Origin: Cytophagaceae bacterium | Lineage (GTDB): Bacteria > Bacteroidota > Bacteroidia > Cytophagales > Flexibacteraceae | Length of the DNA: 64,000 nt | Reading direction: 5' to 3' | Assembly: GCA_027490155.1 (NCBI GenBank) | Contig: JAIXYP010000037.1 | Coordinates: 1-64,000, forward strand | The notes under the pieces: model-generated | Told to the model about the DNA's origin: nothing | Database searches by the model: none | The model's input: the letters and a program-made list of their open reading frames with translations, nothing else | Shown: positions 19,730-28,467 of the stretch, piece by piece | Numbering within the stretch: the first letter of the stretch is position 1 | How the letters are laid out: the number at the start of each line of letters is the position of its first letter | Made by a program: the position numbers and the translations under genes

Positions 19730-20049
19730 AGTTAGTTGTGTAGGTTGACCGAAAAATCGCTTTGTACTAATGATGTGCAATTTGAAGTCTCGACCAGATA
19801 AAGGTTGATATCAACGGTTTGGAAACCCAGAGGATTCATTGCCTTGTTTTTGAAGGTTGTGCTGTATGGGTGTAAAGGTAGATTTGCTCGGTCAGCGTTT
19901 TATCGATAGACAAAAAATAAGAACCAAGTAGTCTTTCAGTAAACATGTATGCTTAAAGGTAAGCTTTGAGCAATGCCGAGGCATACACAATACAAAAATT
20001 TAGGGTAGTTTTTGTCAATCCCAACCCCCTCCCTTATATTGATAAAAAT
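19730..20049. other. Intergenic stretch without recognised gene
   Basis: About 320 nt upstream of the secreted protein gene and downstream of pnp. I see no ORF with family character. A near-consensus TACCTTTA on the minus strand around 19875 could be a promoter for the secreted protein, but it lacks the final G. Confidence 0.4.
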
Positions 20050-20085
20050 ACCCAAAAAAGCCCCAAAGAACAAGTCCTTGGGGCT
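20050..20085 (-). terminator. Terminator of pnp
   Basis: AGCCCCAA and TTGGGGCT form an 8-bp stem. On the minus strand it is followed by TTTTTTGGG. It lies 24 nt after the pnp stop. Confidence 0.85.
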
Positions 20086-20108
20086 CCATATATGTTTGTT
20101 GGTTAAGT

Positions 20109-22361
20109 CTAGCGACGGAATCCGCCACCGCCACCGCCACCACGGCGGTCACGGTCTCCACCACCACGGCGGTCATCATCACGTCGTGGGCGATCGCCGT
20201 CATCACGACGTGGGCGAGGTGGCTCCTCAACGTATCCTTCTGGCTTCTCAAGGAGGGCTTTGCGGCTCAGGCGATACTTGCCTGTGCGCTTGTCTACCTC
20301 GACAAGTTGTACCTCAACTTCTTCGCCGATCTCGAATACACCTTCCATGTCGTTTACACGCTCCCACTTGATGTCGGAGATGTGTAGAAGGCCGTCTTTA
20401 CCAGGCATGAACTCGATAAAGGCACCAAATGGTTGCAGGTTTTTGACCTTACCACGGTAGGTTGCGCCAATCTCAGGTATAGCAACGATGCTCTTGATCC
20501 AGTCAACAGCGGCTTGCATGCTGTCGCCGTTGTTGCTGAAGATACTGACTTTGCCGCCTTGTGGGTCTTCCTCGATGTTGATCGTTGCACCAGTCGTGCG
20601 CTGGATCTCTTGGATGATTTTACCACCAGGTCCGATGATAGCGCCGATGAACTCACGCTCAACACGTAGCAAGGTCACCCTTGGTGCATGTGGCTTGAGG
20701 TCAGGACGTGGAGCAGCAAGGGTTTTGCTCATTTCGCCCAAGATGTGCTCACGGCCACGTTTGGCTTGGTGAAGCGCTTCGCGCATGACTTCGAAAGGCA
20801 AACCATCTACTTTGAGGTCCATCTGGCAGGCAGTGATGCCTTTGGAAGTACCTGTTACTTTGAAGTCCATATCACCAAGGTGATCTTCATCCCCAAGGAT
20901 GTCGCTCAGGATCGCATATTTGGCGCCACCAGCTTCAGTGATTAGCCCCATAGCGATACCGCTGACAGGAGCTGAAATGTTGATACCAGCATCCATTAGG
21001 GCAAGGGTACCAGCACAAACTGTAGCCATTGATGACGATCCGTTTGATTCTAGGATGTCAGATACAATCCGGATGGTGTACGGGTTCTGATCATCTTTTG
21101 GCAATACCTTCTTGAGGGCACGTTGTGCAAGGTTGCCATGGCCTACTTCGCGACGTGCAGGTGCACGGTTTGGTTTCACTTCGCCAGTGCTAAAGCCAGG
21201 GAAGTTGTAGTGCAGCATGAACTTTTGATAGCCTTGCCACATGGCGCTATCGATAATTTGCTCGTCCATTTTGGTGCCAATCGTGACAGTGGTCAAGGAT
21301 TGAGTCTCACCACGGGTGAAAACTGAGCTACCATGCGCACCTGGTAAGTAGTCGACCTCGCTCCAGATAGGGCGAATTTGGTCAAGTTTGCGACCGTCAA
21401 GACGGACACGTTCGTTCAGGATGGCATCACGCATGGCTTTTTTCTCCACATCGTGATAGTATTTGCCAGCTAACTTGGTGTCTTGGTCAGACAGTGGCGT
21501 TGCTTGATCGGCAAGCCAAGTTTTGAGGATGGCCCCAAAAGCTACTTTGCGCTCCGTTTTGTTCGGGTTGCCAAGTAGTGAACATTTGTAGGCGGCATCA
21601 TAAAGGTCAGCATGGATACGAGCACGGAGCTCTTCGTTGTTGACCTCGTGGCTGTAGGTACGCTTGGTGGTATTACCAACTTTAGCTTCAAGCTCCTTGA
21701 TGGCGGCACATTGGACTTTAATGGCTTCGTGTGCAAGGGCGATTGCTTCGAGCATCGTATCTTCACTCACTTCACTCATTTCGCCTTCTACCATCAGGAT
21801 GTCCTTGGCAGTGGCGGCAACAATGAGTTCTAGGGTGGCAATTTCGAGCTGGGCTGTGGTTGGATTGATGATAAACTGACCATCAACTTGGGCCACACGC
21901 ACTTCGCTAATCGGGCCGTTGAATGGCAGATCCGAAACGGCGATGGCAGAAGCAGCTGCAAGGCCTGCAAGGGCTTCTGGCAGTGCATCATGGTCAGCGC
22001 TGATTAGGCTGATCATGATCTGGATGTCAGCATGGAAATCATCCGGGAACATCGGACGGCAAGCCCTATCAACCAGCCGTGAGATCAGGACCTCACGATC
22101 AGAAAGACGGCTTTCGCGACGCAAGAAACCGCCAGGTATGCGGCCTGATGAGGCAAATTTCTCTTGGTAGTCAACTGACAATGGCAAAAAGTCGATGCCT
22201 TCGCGGGCATTGGCTGTTGCTACTACAGTGGCCAAGAGCATTGTGTTACCCATGCGGACGACTACTGAGCCATCTGCTTGTTTTGCCAGCTTACCTGTCT
22301 CGATGGTAATGAGCCGGCCGTCAGGAAGTTGAATTTCCTGCACTATCGGATTTGGGTGCAT
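20109..22361 (-). CDS. pnp: Polynucleotide phosphorylase
   Basis: PNPase is the 3'-5' phosphorolytic exoribonuclease that degrades and can tail RNA. The two RNase PH domains are visible (first about 1-230; second with [18 protein letters not shown] and [16 protein letters not shown], about 310-545), followed by the KH domain [16 protein letters not shown] (about 567-582) and the S1 domain ([17 protein letters not shown], about 635-700). The protein ends in a low-complexity tail rich in Arg, Asp and Gly ([12 protein letters not shown], then a glycine run and FRR), like RGG-type RNA-binding tails. It has its own promoter at 22457-22485 and lies downstream of rpsO, the classical order. Confidence 0.97.
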   Translation of the reverse strand: MHPNPIVQEIQLPDGRLITIETGKLAKQADGSVVVRMGNTMLLATVVATANAREGIDFLPLSVDYQEKFASSGRIPGGFLRRESRLSDREVLISRLVDRACRPMFPDDFHADIQIMISLISADHDALPEALAGLAAASAIAVSDLPFNGPISEVRVAQVDGQFIINPTTAQLEIATLELIVAATAKDILMVEGEMSEVSEDTMLEAIALAHEAIKVQCAAIKELEAKVGNTTKRTYSHEVNNEELRARIHADLYDAAYKCSLLGNPNKTERKVAFGAILKTWLADQATPLSDQDTKLAGKYYHDVEKKAMRDAILNERVRLDGRKLDQIRPIWSEVDYLPGAHGSSVFTRGETQSLTTVTIGTKMDEQIIDSAMWQGYQKFMLHYNFPGFSTGEVKPNRAPARREVGHGNLAQRALKKVLPKDDQNPYTIRIVSDILESNGSSSMATVCAGTLALMDAGINISAPVSGIAMGLITEAGGAKYAILSDILGDEDHLGDMDFKVTGTSKGITACQMDLKVDGLPFEVMREALHQAKRGREHILGEMSKTLAAPRPDLKPHAPRVTLLRVEREFIGAIIGPGGKIIQEIQRTTGATINIEEDPQGGKVSIFSNNGDSMQAAVDWIKSIVAIPEIGATYRGKVKNLQPFGAFIEFMPGKDGLLHISDIKWERVNDMEGVFEIGEEVEVQLVEVDKRTGKYRLSRKALLEKPEGYVEEPPRPRRDDGDRPRRDDDRRGGGDRDRRGGGGGGGFRR

Positions 22362-22456
22362 GTGGTTGCGAATTAGAGCCCTTCCTGGATGCTTGCCGAC
22401 CTCGTTTGGTCAGGAGGCCTTCGCTTGGCTCTTGATGATTGATAATTATTTGTGCA

Positions 22457-22485
22457 CAAAGTTAGTAGCATTGTCCGGATTGCAA
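22457..22485 (-). promoter_or_regulatory. Bacteroidota-type promoter of pnp
   Basis: TTG (22483-22485), an 18-nt spacer and TAACTTTG (22457-22464) on the minus strand. Transcription would begin about 22450, leaving a leader of roughly 90 nt before the pnp ATG. A second TTG gives a 21-nt spacer. Confidence 0.65.
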
Positions 22486-22610
22486 CAATCATAGCCTGCC
22501 GATTGGCCGATAATGTTGCCGACTGTTAGCACCTCTGTTTCGGAGTAGCCTAGGGCGACGAGCTCTGCAAATACTAGCGTTTTTGTTAATTTCCTAAACG
22601 GTACAAACGC

Positions 22611-22639
22611 CAAGAGCCCAACATATAGTCGGGCTCTTG
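22611..22639. other. Perfect 9-bp inverted repeat in the rpsO-pnp spacer
   Basis: CAAGAGCCC and GGGCTCTTG flank an 11-nt loop. No T-run follows on the minus strand, so it is not a standard terminator. It may terminate or protect rpsO mRNA or be a processing hairpin between rpsO and pnp, comparable in position to the RNase III hairpin of the E. coli pnp leader. Confidence 0.55.
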
Positions 22640-22722
22640 CACATTGGCAATTTTTCGAAATGCAATTTTCTTGTGCCTCGGACATTTGAGGCTAGTAGCG
22701 ATGTCTATAGATCCCCAATCGA

Positions 22723-22998
22723 CTACTTACGTAGACCAAGGTCTGCTATGATGCTACGGTAGCGAGCAATATCGTTTTTCTGGAGGTAGTCCAGCAAGCT
22801 ACGACGCTTGCCGACTAGTTTAAGAAGACCAAGACGTGTAGCATGGTCTTTTTTATGATCCTTAAGGTGGCCTGTCAGGTGGTTGATGCGGTATGTGAAC
22901 AGCGCAATCTGTGACTCAGGCGAACCAGTGTCGGTGGTGGATTTGTTAGCACCGTGGCTAGCAAATAAATTTGTCTTGGTATCTGTAGTAAGGTACAT
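22723..22998 (-). CDS. rpsO: 30S ribosomal protein S15
   Basis: S15 binds 16S rRNA early in small-subunit assembly. Family features are [35 protein letters not shown], the core [12 protein letters not shown] and [13 protein letters not shown] at the C terminus. The ATG at 22998 ([12 protein letters not shown]) gives 91 residues, close to the usual 89; the open frame extends ten residues further upstream without support. It has its own promoter at 23040-23070. pnp follows 361 nt downstream. Confidence 0.96.
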   Translation of the reverse strand: MYLTTDTKTNLFASHGANKSTTDTGSPESQIALFTYRINHLTGHLKDHKKDHATRLGLLKLVGKRRSLLDYLQKNDIARYRSIIADLGLRK

Positions 22999-23039
22999 GT
23001 GAGGTATCCTATGTGAGGTGCTCTTCAAAAATCAGGACG

Positions 23040-23070
23040 CAAAAGTAACCAGATCTTTGCGGCTTTGCAA
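23040..23070 (-). promoter_or_regulatory. Bacteroidota-type promoter of rpsO
   Basis: TTG (23068-23070), a 20-nt spacer and TACTTTTG (23040-23047) on the minus strand. The leader would be about 35-40 nt to the ATG at 22998. Confidence 0.7.
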
Positions 23071-23470
23071 TAGTTAACAACAAATATAGGCGTTTTTTTG
23101 GCTGCCTATTTTCCAAATGCGGAAGTTTAAGGCCTAATCCTCTAAGCCAGAGGCCTAAAAGACGATCTTGACCAACAACAATCAGTTAGCACATCCTACA
23201 GGAAAGTGACTGACGAAAATCATTTTTTGTCAGTAGATGGATCAGGAGCTTAGCCGATTTGGAACTGGTACTAATGACCTCTTGGGGCCAAAAAAAGACC
23301 GCTGGACCCATATAAATGTTAAAGCCCAGACTGCCTAAAACTTGTTCTCAGGATTGTTTGGTAGATTGCCGACCTAGATACCGATATATGTTCCTGCTCG
23401 GCTAGTACATTTAAATAGTCACCAATCACTTTTTACTTTGCTGTGCCAAGCCTAGGGCCAGTTGTTTTTT
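23071..23470. other. Intergenic stretch without recognised gene
   Basis: About 400 nt between divergent rpsO and the T9SS-type secreted protein gene. No ORF or RNA gene was recognised. A short TTTTTACTTTG near 23430 could be part of a promoter for the plus-strand gene, but it is one base short of the TAnnTTTG consensus. Confidence 0.4.
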
Positions 23471-24937
23471 ATGAATAAGTTTTTTTCAGGTGCAATCCTC
23501 AGTGCTGCCATTGGGATCCTGCCGTTTTTGGCTATTTCGCAACATACAAAGCTTCAGTCAAGCAGCCCAGTGACAAGTATGCCAACCGAAGGCTATTCGG
23601 TTTTGCCGTGGTCGGCACCGACAACCCCTGTCACCCTTGTCAGCAAATATGGTAGCAGCAAAGAGTATGATTGGAACGATACAACCAGTACCTGGACCTA
23701 TGCTGAAGAGGGCCGTTTCAAATATGACAGCCGTGGCAACTTAGTTGCGCGGTATTACCTAGCCCCCACAAGTCTTGACTCACTCGGCAGGGTACTCTAT
23801 AGCTATGATGCTGCCGGCAACCAAACCTGGCGTGGATCCTACAACTATGACCCCGGCAATGGTACTTGGGTTTATGTCAGCTATGACAGTAGCTATTATG
23901 ATACCCGCCGCAACAACCTCTTAACGATCACTAGATACTATAGCTCAGTCGCAGGCACCTTCGTCAACAGTCTGCAGGTGGTTAATGTCTATGATAGCTT
24001 TGGCAACCGGACCGAAACCCGTACCGATTCATGGAGCGCCACTGCTATTGGCTGGGAGACTGTTACCGGGCGTAAAACCGCCTATACCTACACTCCGCAG
24101 GGCTACCCAAATACGATCCTTACAAGCGCTTGGAACAGCAACAACCAAGTATATGATGACCGCGAGCGCGACACCATTTTAGTCAACGCTGCTGGTGTTC
24201 CGACAGGCTATTATGCCTATCTTATGACAGCAAATGGCTTTAGGCTGAGGCTCAAGTACGACAGCTTGCAATGGTACGAATATACAAGCCCATTACTTGC
24301 CACTAGCAAACCATCACGCTATATCATCCAAGGGCGTGGTTTGGGTGTCTGGACAGATAGTCTAAGAAGCATTAGTACCTATGGCTCGACAGGCTCTTAT
24401 ACCATCCTGACCCAGAACAGGACATTGGCAGGTTGGCAGCCGCTCCGCCGGCAGTATTCAAACTATGATCAAAATGGACTCTATACAGGTTTTAGGATCG
24501 AGACCTATTCGGCCTCAGCAGGTAGTTTTAGAGGATTAGTTGGCTTCAACCGTGTACCTACCTATGCAACTAACGGTATTGATTTGTTGGAGATCATCAA
24601 CCAGAACTGGGATGGGACTAACCAAAGTTGGAAAAACAGTACTCGCGCCGTCTACACTGACTTCACCCAGCTCACCTCTTTAGCTTCGACATCTGAACAT
24701 GGTAACCTGAAGGTGTATCCTAACCCGGCCTCTTGCTGGGTGAATGTCAAAACTACTGCAGGGCTTGAGGGTAGCATGAGGTTGACGAATGCCTTAGGCC
24801 AGCTAGTCTATGCTGCTAATATTAACGGGGAGAGTGTCCAGATGATTGACTTAGATGGCCTACCAAAGGGCATTTATTACCTAGAGGTGCAACAAAGCGG
24901 ACAGGCGAATCGCTCTGCAAAACTGATCGTCCACTAA
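23471..24937 (+). CDS. Secreted T9SS-sorted protein with YD-repeat-like tyrosine-rich strands
   Basis: The ATG at 23471 starts a signal peptide (MNKFFSGAILSAAIGILPF ... AISQ). The body (about residues 50-400) is built from irregular repeats rich in Tyr, Asp and Trp, for example FKYDSRGNLVARYYL, YSYDAAGNQTWRGSY and YDSFGNRTETRTDS, resembling RHS/YD-type beta repeats. The last 75 residues form a T9SS type A sorting domain: LKVYPNPASCWVNV, MRLTNALGQLVY, GLPKGIYYLEV. It should be exported by Sec and T9SS to the surface. It stands alone and is closed by a terminator. Function is not recognised. Confidence 0.85.
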   Translation: MNKFFSGAILSAAIGILPFLAISQHTKLQSSSPVTSMPTEGYSVLPWSAPTTPVTLVSKYGSSKEYDWNDTTSTWTYAEEGRFKYDSRGNLVARYYLAPTSLDSLGRVLYSYDAAGNQTWRGSYNYDPGNGTWVYVSYDSSYYDTRRNNLLTITRYYSSVAGTFVNSLQVVNVYDSFGNRTETRTDSWSATAIGWETVTGRKTAYTYTPQGYPNTILTSAWNSNNQVYDDRERDTILVNAAGVPTGYYAYLMTANGFRLRLKYDSLQWYEYTSPLLATSKPSRYIIQGRGLGVWTDSLRSISTYGSTGSYTILTQNRTLAGWQPLRRQYSNYDQNGLYTGFRIETYSASAGSFRGLVGFNRVPTYATNGIDLLEIINQNWDGTNQSWKNSTRAVYTDFTQLTSLASTSEHGNLKVYPNPASCWVNVKTTAGLEGSMRLTNALGQLVYAANINGESVQMIDLDGLPKGIYYLEVQQSGQANRSAKLIVH

Positions 24938-24971
24938 GGTTCTATCAAGATTTTACTGCTAATATTGCAAG

Positions 24972-25003
24972 GGCACCAAGGGATACTTTGGTGCCTTTCT
25001 TTT
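24972..25003 (+). terminator. Terminator of the T9SS-sorted protein gene
   Basis: GGCACCAA pairs with TTGGTGCC (further pairing at the base of the loop), followed by TTTCTTTT. Confidence 0.85.
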
Positions 25004-25032
25004 CGTGACGACACCAAATCCTCCAAAAAAAT

Positions 25033-26313
25033 ATGTCTAGTAATACACTCCCCAATATCCTGATCACCAACCTAAAAGGCATTATTGGGGCATACGGAGG
25101 GTCAGTGCCGAGGTTGCTAAAGGGCGCGGATCAGGACCAGATCCCTATCCTTACTGATGCTTGGTTGCATATTAAGGACGGCAAAGTCGCCGAAATGGGC
25201 AAAATGCAAGACGGGCTGCCGACTGAAACCAGCCTCAACCGAGAAGTCCATGATGGTACTGGCCGTTGGGCATTCCCTGGTTTTGTTGATAGCCATACGC
25301 ATCTGGTATTTGCTGGCAGTCGGGAAGCTGAGTTCGAGGATCGCATTCGTGGGTTGACCTATCAAGAAATCGCTGCTCGAGGTGGTGGTATACTAAATTC
25401 TGCAGCAAAGCTGCAAGCAACACCAGAGGATGATCTTTATTTGGCTGCATGCGCTCGGCTGGATCAAGTTATCAGGATGGGTACAACTGCCATCGAGATC
25501 AAAAGTGGCTATGGGCTTACCTTAGCCGATGAGCTCAAAATGCTCAGGGTCATTAGGCGATTGGCTGATAATTTTCCCATCCGGATCAAGGCTACTTTTC
25601 TTGGGGCACATGCCGTTCCGCGTTCTTTCCCAGATAGGGCTACTTACCTAAAGGATGTGCTTTCTTGGATACCAATTGTAGCAGCCGAAGGACTTGCAGA
25701 CTATGTGGACATCTTCTGTGAGGCCAACTATTTCACGATACAGGACGCTGCAGCTGTCATCGAGACAGGCGCCAAACATGGCCTGCGTGCCAAGATCCAT
25801 GGCAACCAGCTGGCCATAAGTGGCGGAGTGCAAGTAGCAGTCAATCATGGTGCTCTTTCTGTTGATCACCTTGAGCAAATCGGTGAAGAGGAGATCGAAT
25901 CCTTGAAGCTAGGACACACCCTACCGGTTCTGTTGCCAGGTTGTTCATTCTTCATAGGCATTCCGTATGCGCCAGCCCGGAAGCTGCTCAATGCTGGTCT
26001 ACCCGTAGTGATTGCTAGTGACTACAATCCGGGCAGTTGCCCTAGTGGTAATATGCCCTTGTTGTGGTCCTTGGCTTGCACCCAGCTCAGGATGACACCC
26101 GCTGAGGCCATCAATGCCATGACCCTTAATGCCGCCGCCGCCCTTGAGCTAGAGGATAGCCATGGTAGTATTACTTTAGGGCGACCTGCCAATCTCTGGC
26201 TAAGCGCACCTATACCTAGTTGGCAGTTCTTGCCATATCACTATGGCACAGGAGCGCAAATGGTTGAAAGGGTGATGGTCGATGGGGCTTGGTATAATGG
26301 CCCTAGAGGTTAG
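25033..26313 (+). CDS. hutI: Imidazolonepropionase
   Basis: HutI hydrolyses 4-imidazolone-5-propionate to N-formimino-glutamate, the third step of histidine degradation. It is an amidohydrolase-fold metalloenzyme: FPGFVDSHTHLVFAGSRE carries the HxH metal ligands (about residue 84), followed by RGGGILNSA, IEIKSGYGL, the third metal histidine in KIHGNQL, the DHLEQIG histidine, and the Asp in VIASDYNPGSCPSGN. At 426 aa the length is normal. No hutH, hutU or hutG gene is in the window, so the pathway genes are scattered. A tRNA-Cys gene follows downstream with its own promoter. Confidence 0.95.
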   Translation: MSSNTLPNILITNLKGIIGAYGGSVPRLLKGADQDQIPILTDAWLHIKDGKVAEMGKMQDGLPTETSLNREVHDGTGRWAFPGFVDSHTHLVFAGSREAEFEDRIRGLTYQEIAARGGGILNSAAKLQATPEDDLYLAACARLDQVIRMGTTAIEIKSGYGLTLADELKMLRVIRRLADNFPIRIKATFLGAHAVPRSFPDRATYLKDVLSWIPIVAAEGLADYVDIFCEANYFTIQDAAAVIETGAKHGLRAKIHGNQLAISGGVQVAVNHGALSVDHLEQIGEEEIESLKLGHTLPVLLPGCSFFIGIPYAPARKLLNAGLPVVIASDYNPGSCPSGNMPLLWSLACTQLRMTPAEAINAMTLNAAAALELEDSHGSITLGRPANLWLSAPIPSWQFLPYHYGTGAQMVERVMVDGAWYNGPRG

Positions 26314-26339
26314 ATTTTTATCTTTTTTGCCCCATTTAT

Positions 26340-26369
26340 TTGGATTAGCGGTGCCTTTGACTACTTTTG
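26340..26369 (+). promoter_or_regulatory. Bacteroidota-type promoter of the tRNA-Cys gene
   Basis: TTG (26340-26342), a 19-nt spacer and TACTTTTG (26362-26369), an exact consensus arrangement. It lies 58 nt before the mature 5' end of the tRNA. Confidence 0.75.
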
Positions 26370-26426
26370 CATCCCTTACAAATCTGGGAGGTGTCAAATG
26401 AGATACCAAGATATGGAAGTAGCCAA

Positions 26427-26497
26427 GGTTCCGTGGCCGAGTGGCTAGGCAGAGCTCTGCAAAAGCTCGTACAGCAGTTCGAATCTGCTCGGAACCT
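26427..26497 (+). tRNA. tRNA-Cys (GCA anticodon)
   Basis: A complete 71-nt cloverleaf can be folded by hand: acceptor GGTTCCG with CGGAACC, 3-bp D stem GCC/GGC, anticodon stem GAGCT/AGCTC with loop CTGCAAA (anticodon GCA), and T arm AGCAG-TTCGAAT-CTGCT. The discriminator base is T (U73), as required for Cys identity. CCA is not encoded; CTC follows the discriminator. Confidence 0.95.
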
Positions 26498-26504
26498 CAA
26501 CAAA

Positions 26505-26540
26505 AAACGCCTCTGCAAACTGATATTTGCAGAGGCGTTT
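26505..26540 (+). terminator. Terminator of the tRNA-Cys gene
   Basis: A perfect 15-bp inverted repeat AAACGCCTCTGCAAA / TTTGCAGAGGCGTTT with a 6-nt loop, 7 nt after the tRNA. Confidence 0.85.
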
Positions 26541-26730
26541 GGCGTTTATATCGGTGCTAGATGATTAATCAAGCTAGTCTGAATTGTCTGTGCCACCACA
26601 AGTTAAGTGGTCAATCGGACTGGGTACTATAATCGATCCGTGAGGTCCAATGTAAGCTAACACACACTTCCAAAAAAAATAATGTCACTGGTATCAACTT
26701 TAACATTCTGGACCATACCCCATGATACAT

Positions 26731-27588
26731 TTATTTGGCCTTTTTACGGGAAATGTTGACTCTTTTTGTCGTTTCGGCTACCCACTCGTTTACCAATATT
26801 TGGCAGTCAACTTGCAATAGGGTAGGGTAACACCACATAATGTATTGCGTCAGCCGTTGCTTTTGAGTTGCTGGTGGCAGTTGTCCAAATAGGCCCTTAA
26901 GTGGTTCAAGGCTAGATTTGACAAAGGGTTTGTCCAGCAGCACCACATTTCCGAGCAGCTTATAAAACGTATTCTCCTTCGTGAAATAAAATAGCTGTCC
27001 TGGCCCGCCGTAGGCCCCAAAGCTAGGTAGGGCCATCGCCGACCGGTCAATCACGACACTATCTCCCCAAGTGCTGCAACGTTTTTTGATGTTGTTTTTG
27101 CCCCCGTATTTAACCGATAAGTTGAGCATAAACCCATTGATGCTATCCAGAGGATAGTTCGAGATGCTGTATTGCAAAGCCAACCTATCCTTGATACTGT
27201 AGATAGGGCTTTCATTTCGGTTAGCCAAGTACTTTATTGTTGGCTCAGCCAGAAATACTGGAGATGGTAGGTTACTCGTTATGGGTAGAGAATTAAGTGC
27301 TTGACCATCATGGTTGGACGTGACCTCTTGCAGGTTGTTATCAGACCAGACCAAAACTGAACCAGATGAACCGATCCTTAGTTTGGCTGTTTTTGGCAGG
27401 ACATCTCCTAAACCAAGCTCCATTACCGATTTGCCGTCGGGCTTGAGTAAGTTTGCCTCCCCACGCACGGCCAAAACGGTATATTGCGCTATCGCTTGTT
27501 GCCAACTTAGGCAGGTAATTAAGGCCAAAATCAATACCCGATGATAGGCTAGTTTGCTGGTCAAGGTGTGGTGTAGGTTTCGTTTCAT
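26731..27588 (-). CDS. Secreted protein of unknown function, FecR-like N-terminal region
   Basis: A signal peptide (residues 1 to about 34, ending QQAIAQ) precedes YTVLAVRGEANLLKPDGKSV, then LGLGDVLPKTAKLRIGSSGS and VLVWSDNN. This arrangement resembles the beta-stranded FecR-type domain of periplasmic regulators. The C-terminal half has a few basic and Tyr-rich helices, ending NEWVAETTKRVNISRKKAK, and is not recognised. It is divergent from the membrane-protein gene at 27666 and is monocistronic. I call it a periplasmic or outer-membrane-associated protein and assign no function. Confidence 0.6.
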   Translation of the reverse strand: MKRNLHHTLTSKLAYHRVLILALITCLSWQQAIAQYTVLAVRGEANLLKPDGKSVMELGLGDVLPKTAKLRIGSSGSVLVWSDNNLQEVTSNHDGQALNSLPITSNLPSPVFLAEPTIKYLANRNESPIYSIKDRLALQYSISNYPLDSINGFMLNLSVKYGGKNNIKKRCSTWGDSVVIDRSAMALPSFGAYGGPGQLFYFTKENTFYKLLGNVVLLDKPFVKSSLEPLKGLFGQLPPATQKQRLTQYIMWCYPTLLQVDCQILVNEWVAETTKRVNISRKKAK

Positions 27589-27665
27589 GGCATTATGATC
27601 TTGATGAAGGTAGGTAATGGTGTGTTGGGCGTGGTGCTTTAGATCACGATAAGGATTGTAAAAAT

Positions 27666-28223
27666 ATGGAAAGAACTGCCACTACCTTTCGTTTTGATCG
27701 CCAATTGGCCCTCGTTGCCTTTGCAATCTTAGGGATTGGAGGGCTGTTTTACGTTTCCTACAGGTTCGAAGCCGTCCTTAACTACCATTGGATAGGGGCT
27801 CTTGGCCTAACCGTGTTGGTGCGGCAGTGTGCTCCCTTATTTGGCCTTTCTCAATACTTGCCCTTGCCTGAGTCTGTTTTGGGAAGCGTCCCTACCTTTT
27901 TGCTTTCTGCTTCAATGATCGTGATGGGCCAGTCATTCGGCATCCTATCCAAAATGATGACATTGGCCTCCATCAGCCGATGGTTGATAACAGTAGGTGG
28001 CTTTGCCATCGTGTTTGAGGTAGCACAGACTCTCGGCTTGCTAAAAGGTTATGGTAGTGTGGTAGATGTTGTGGCTGCAATAGCTGCAGTATTGATTGTA
28101 GCTCTGACCTACCTCCTGATTAGCCCAAGAAACACCCAAACTATAGTACGCCATAGCCAAGCCAGTTGGGCTCAGCTGAGCCTTTGGTGGGCTGGCTATA
28201 TCGGGATTGCTTTGCTGAGTTAG
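27666..28223 (+). CDS. Small polytopic membrane protein, possibly VanZ-like
   Basis: This 185-aa protein has about five hydrophobic segments (about 13-31, 40-52, 70-88, 104-120 and 133-152, with another near the C terminus). The segment VFEVAQTLGLLKGYGSVVDVVAAIAAVL has the E-x-x-Q ... G-x-x-x-D spacing seen in VanZ-like membrane proteins. That similarity is weak and is the only clue to the family. It is divergent from the FecR-like gene and convergent with the propeller/azurin gene, with a shared terminator between. Confidence 0.6.
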   Translation: MERTATTFRFDRQLALVAFAILGIGGLFYVSYRFEAVLNYHWIGALGLTVLVRQCAPLFGLSQYLPLPESVLGSVPTFLLSASMIVMGQSFGILSKMMTLASISRWLITVGGFAIVFEVAQTLGLLKGYGSVVDVVAAIAAVLIVALTYLLISPRNTQTIVRHSQASWAQLSLWWAGYIGIALLS

Positions 28224-28338
28224 GAGCCTGTTAATAGCTATAACTATGTTCTGGATGGGGTCTTGTATAGGTTATTGTCTGACTGGTGCCCAGATCTACG
28301 GTCTTTCGGCATCCACCTAAATGATGGCGGCTTACAGT

Positions 28339-28380
28339 AAACCCCAAAAAGCAGACCCTTGGGCCTGCTTTTTGGGGTTT
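28339..28380. terminator. Bidirectional terminator between convergent genes
   Basis: A perfect 16-bp inverted repeat AAACCCCAAAAAGCAG / CTGCTTTTTGGGGTTT with a 10-nt loop. It lies between the VanZ-like gene (plus) and the propeller/azurin gene (minus). Confidence 0.85.
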
Positions 28381-28467
28381 AGGGATTTATGTTTTTGAGG
28401 CTGCATAAACCTCAAGATGTTAAATAGGACAACTTTATGCCGATCCTTTTGGATCGTACAGCCTAGC

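Noticed and set aside
22446-22685. 79-residue minus-strand ORF between rpsO and pnp
   Set aside because: Its 3' end overlaps the pnp promoter and its middle contains the inverted repeat. The protein has no family character.
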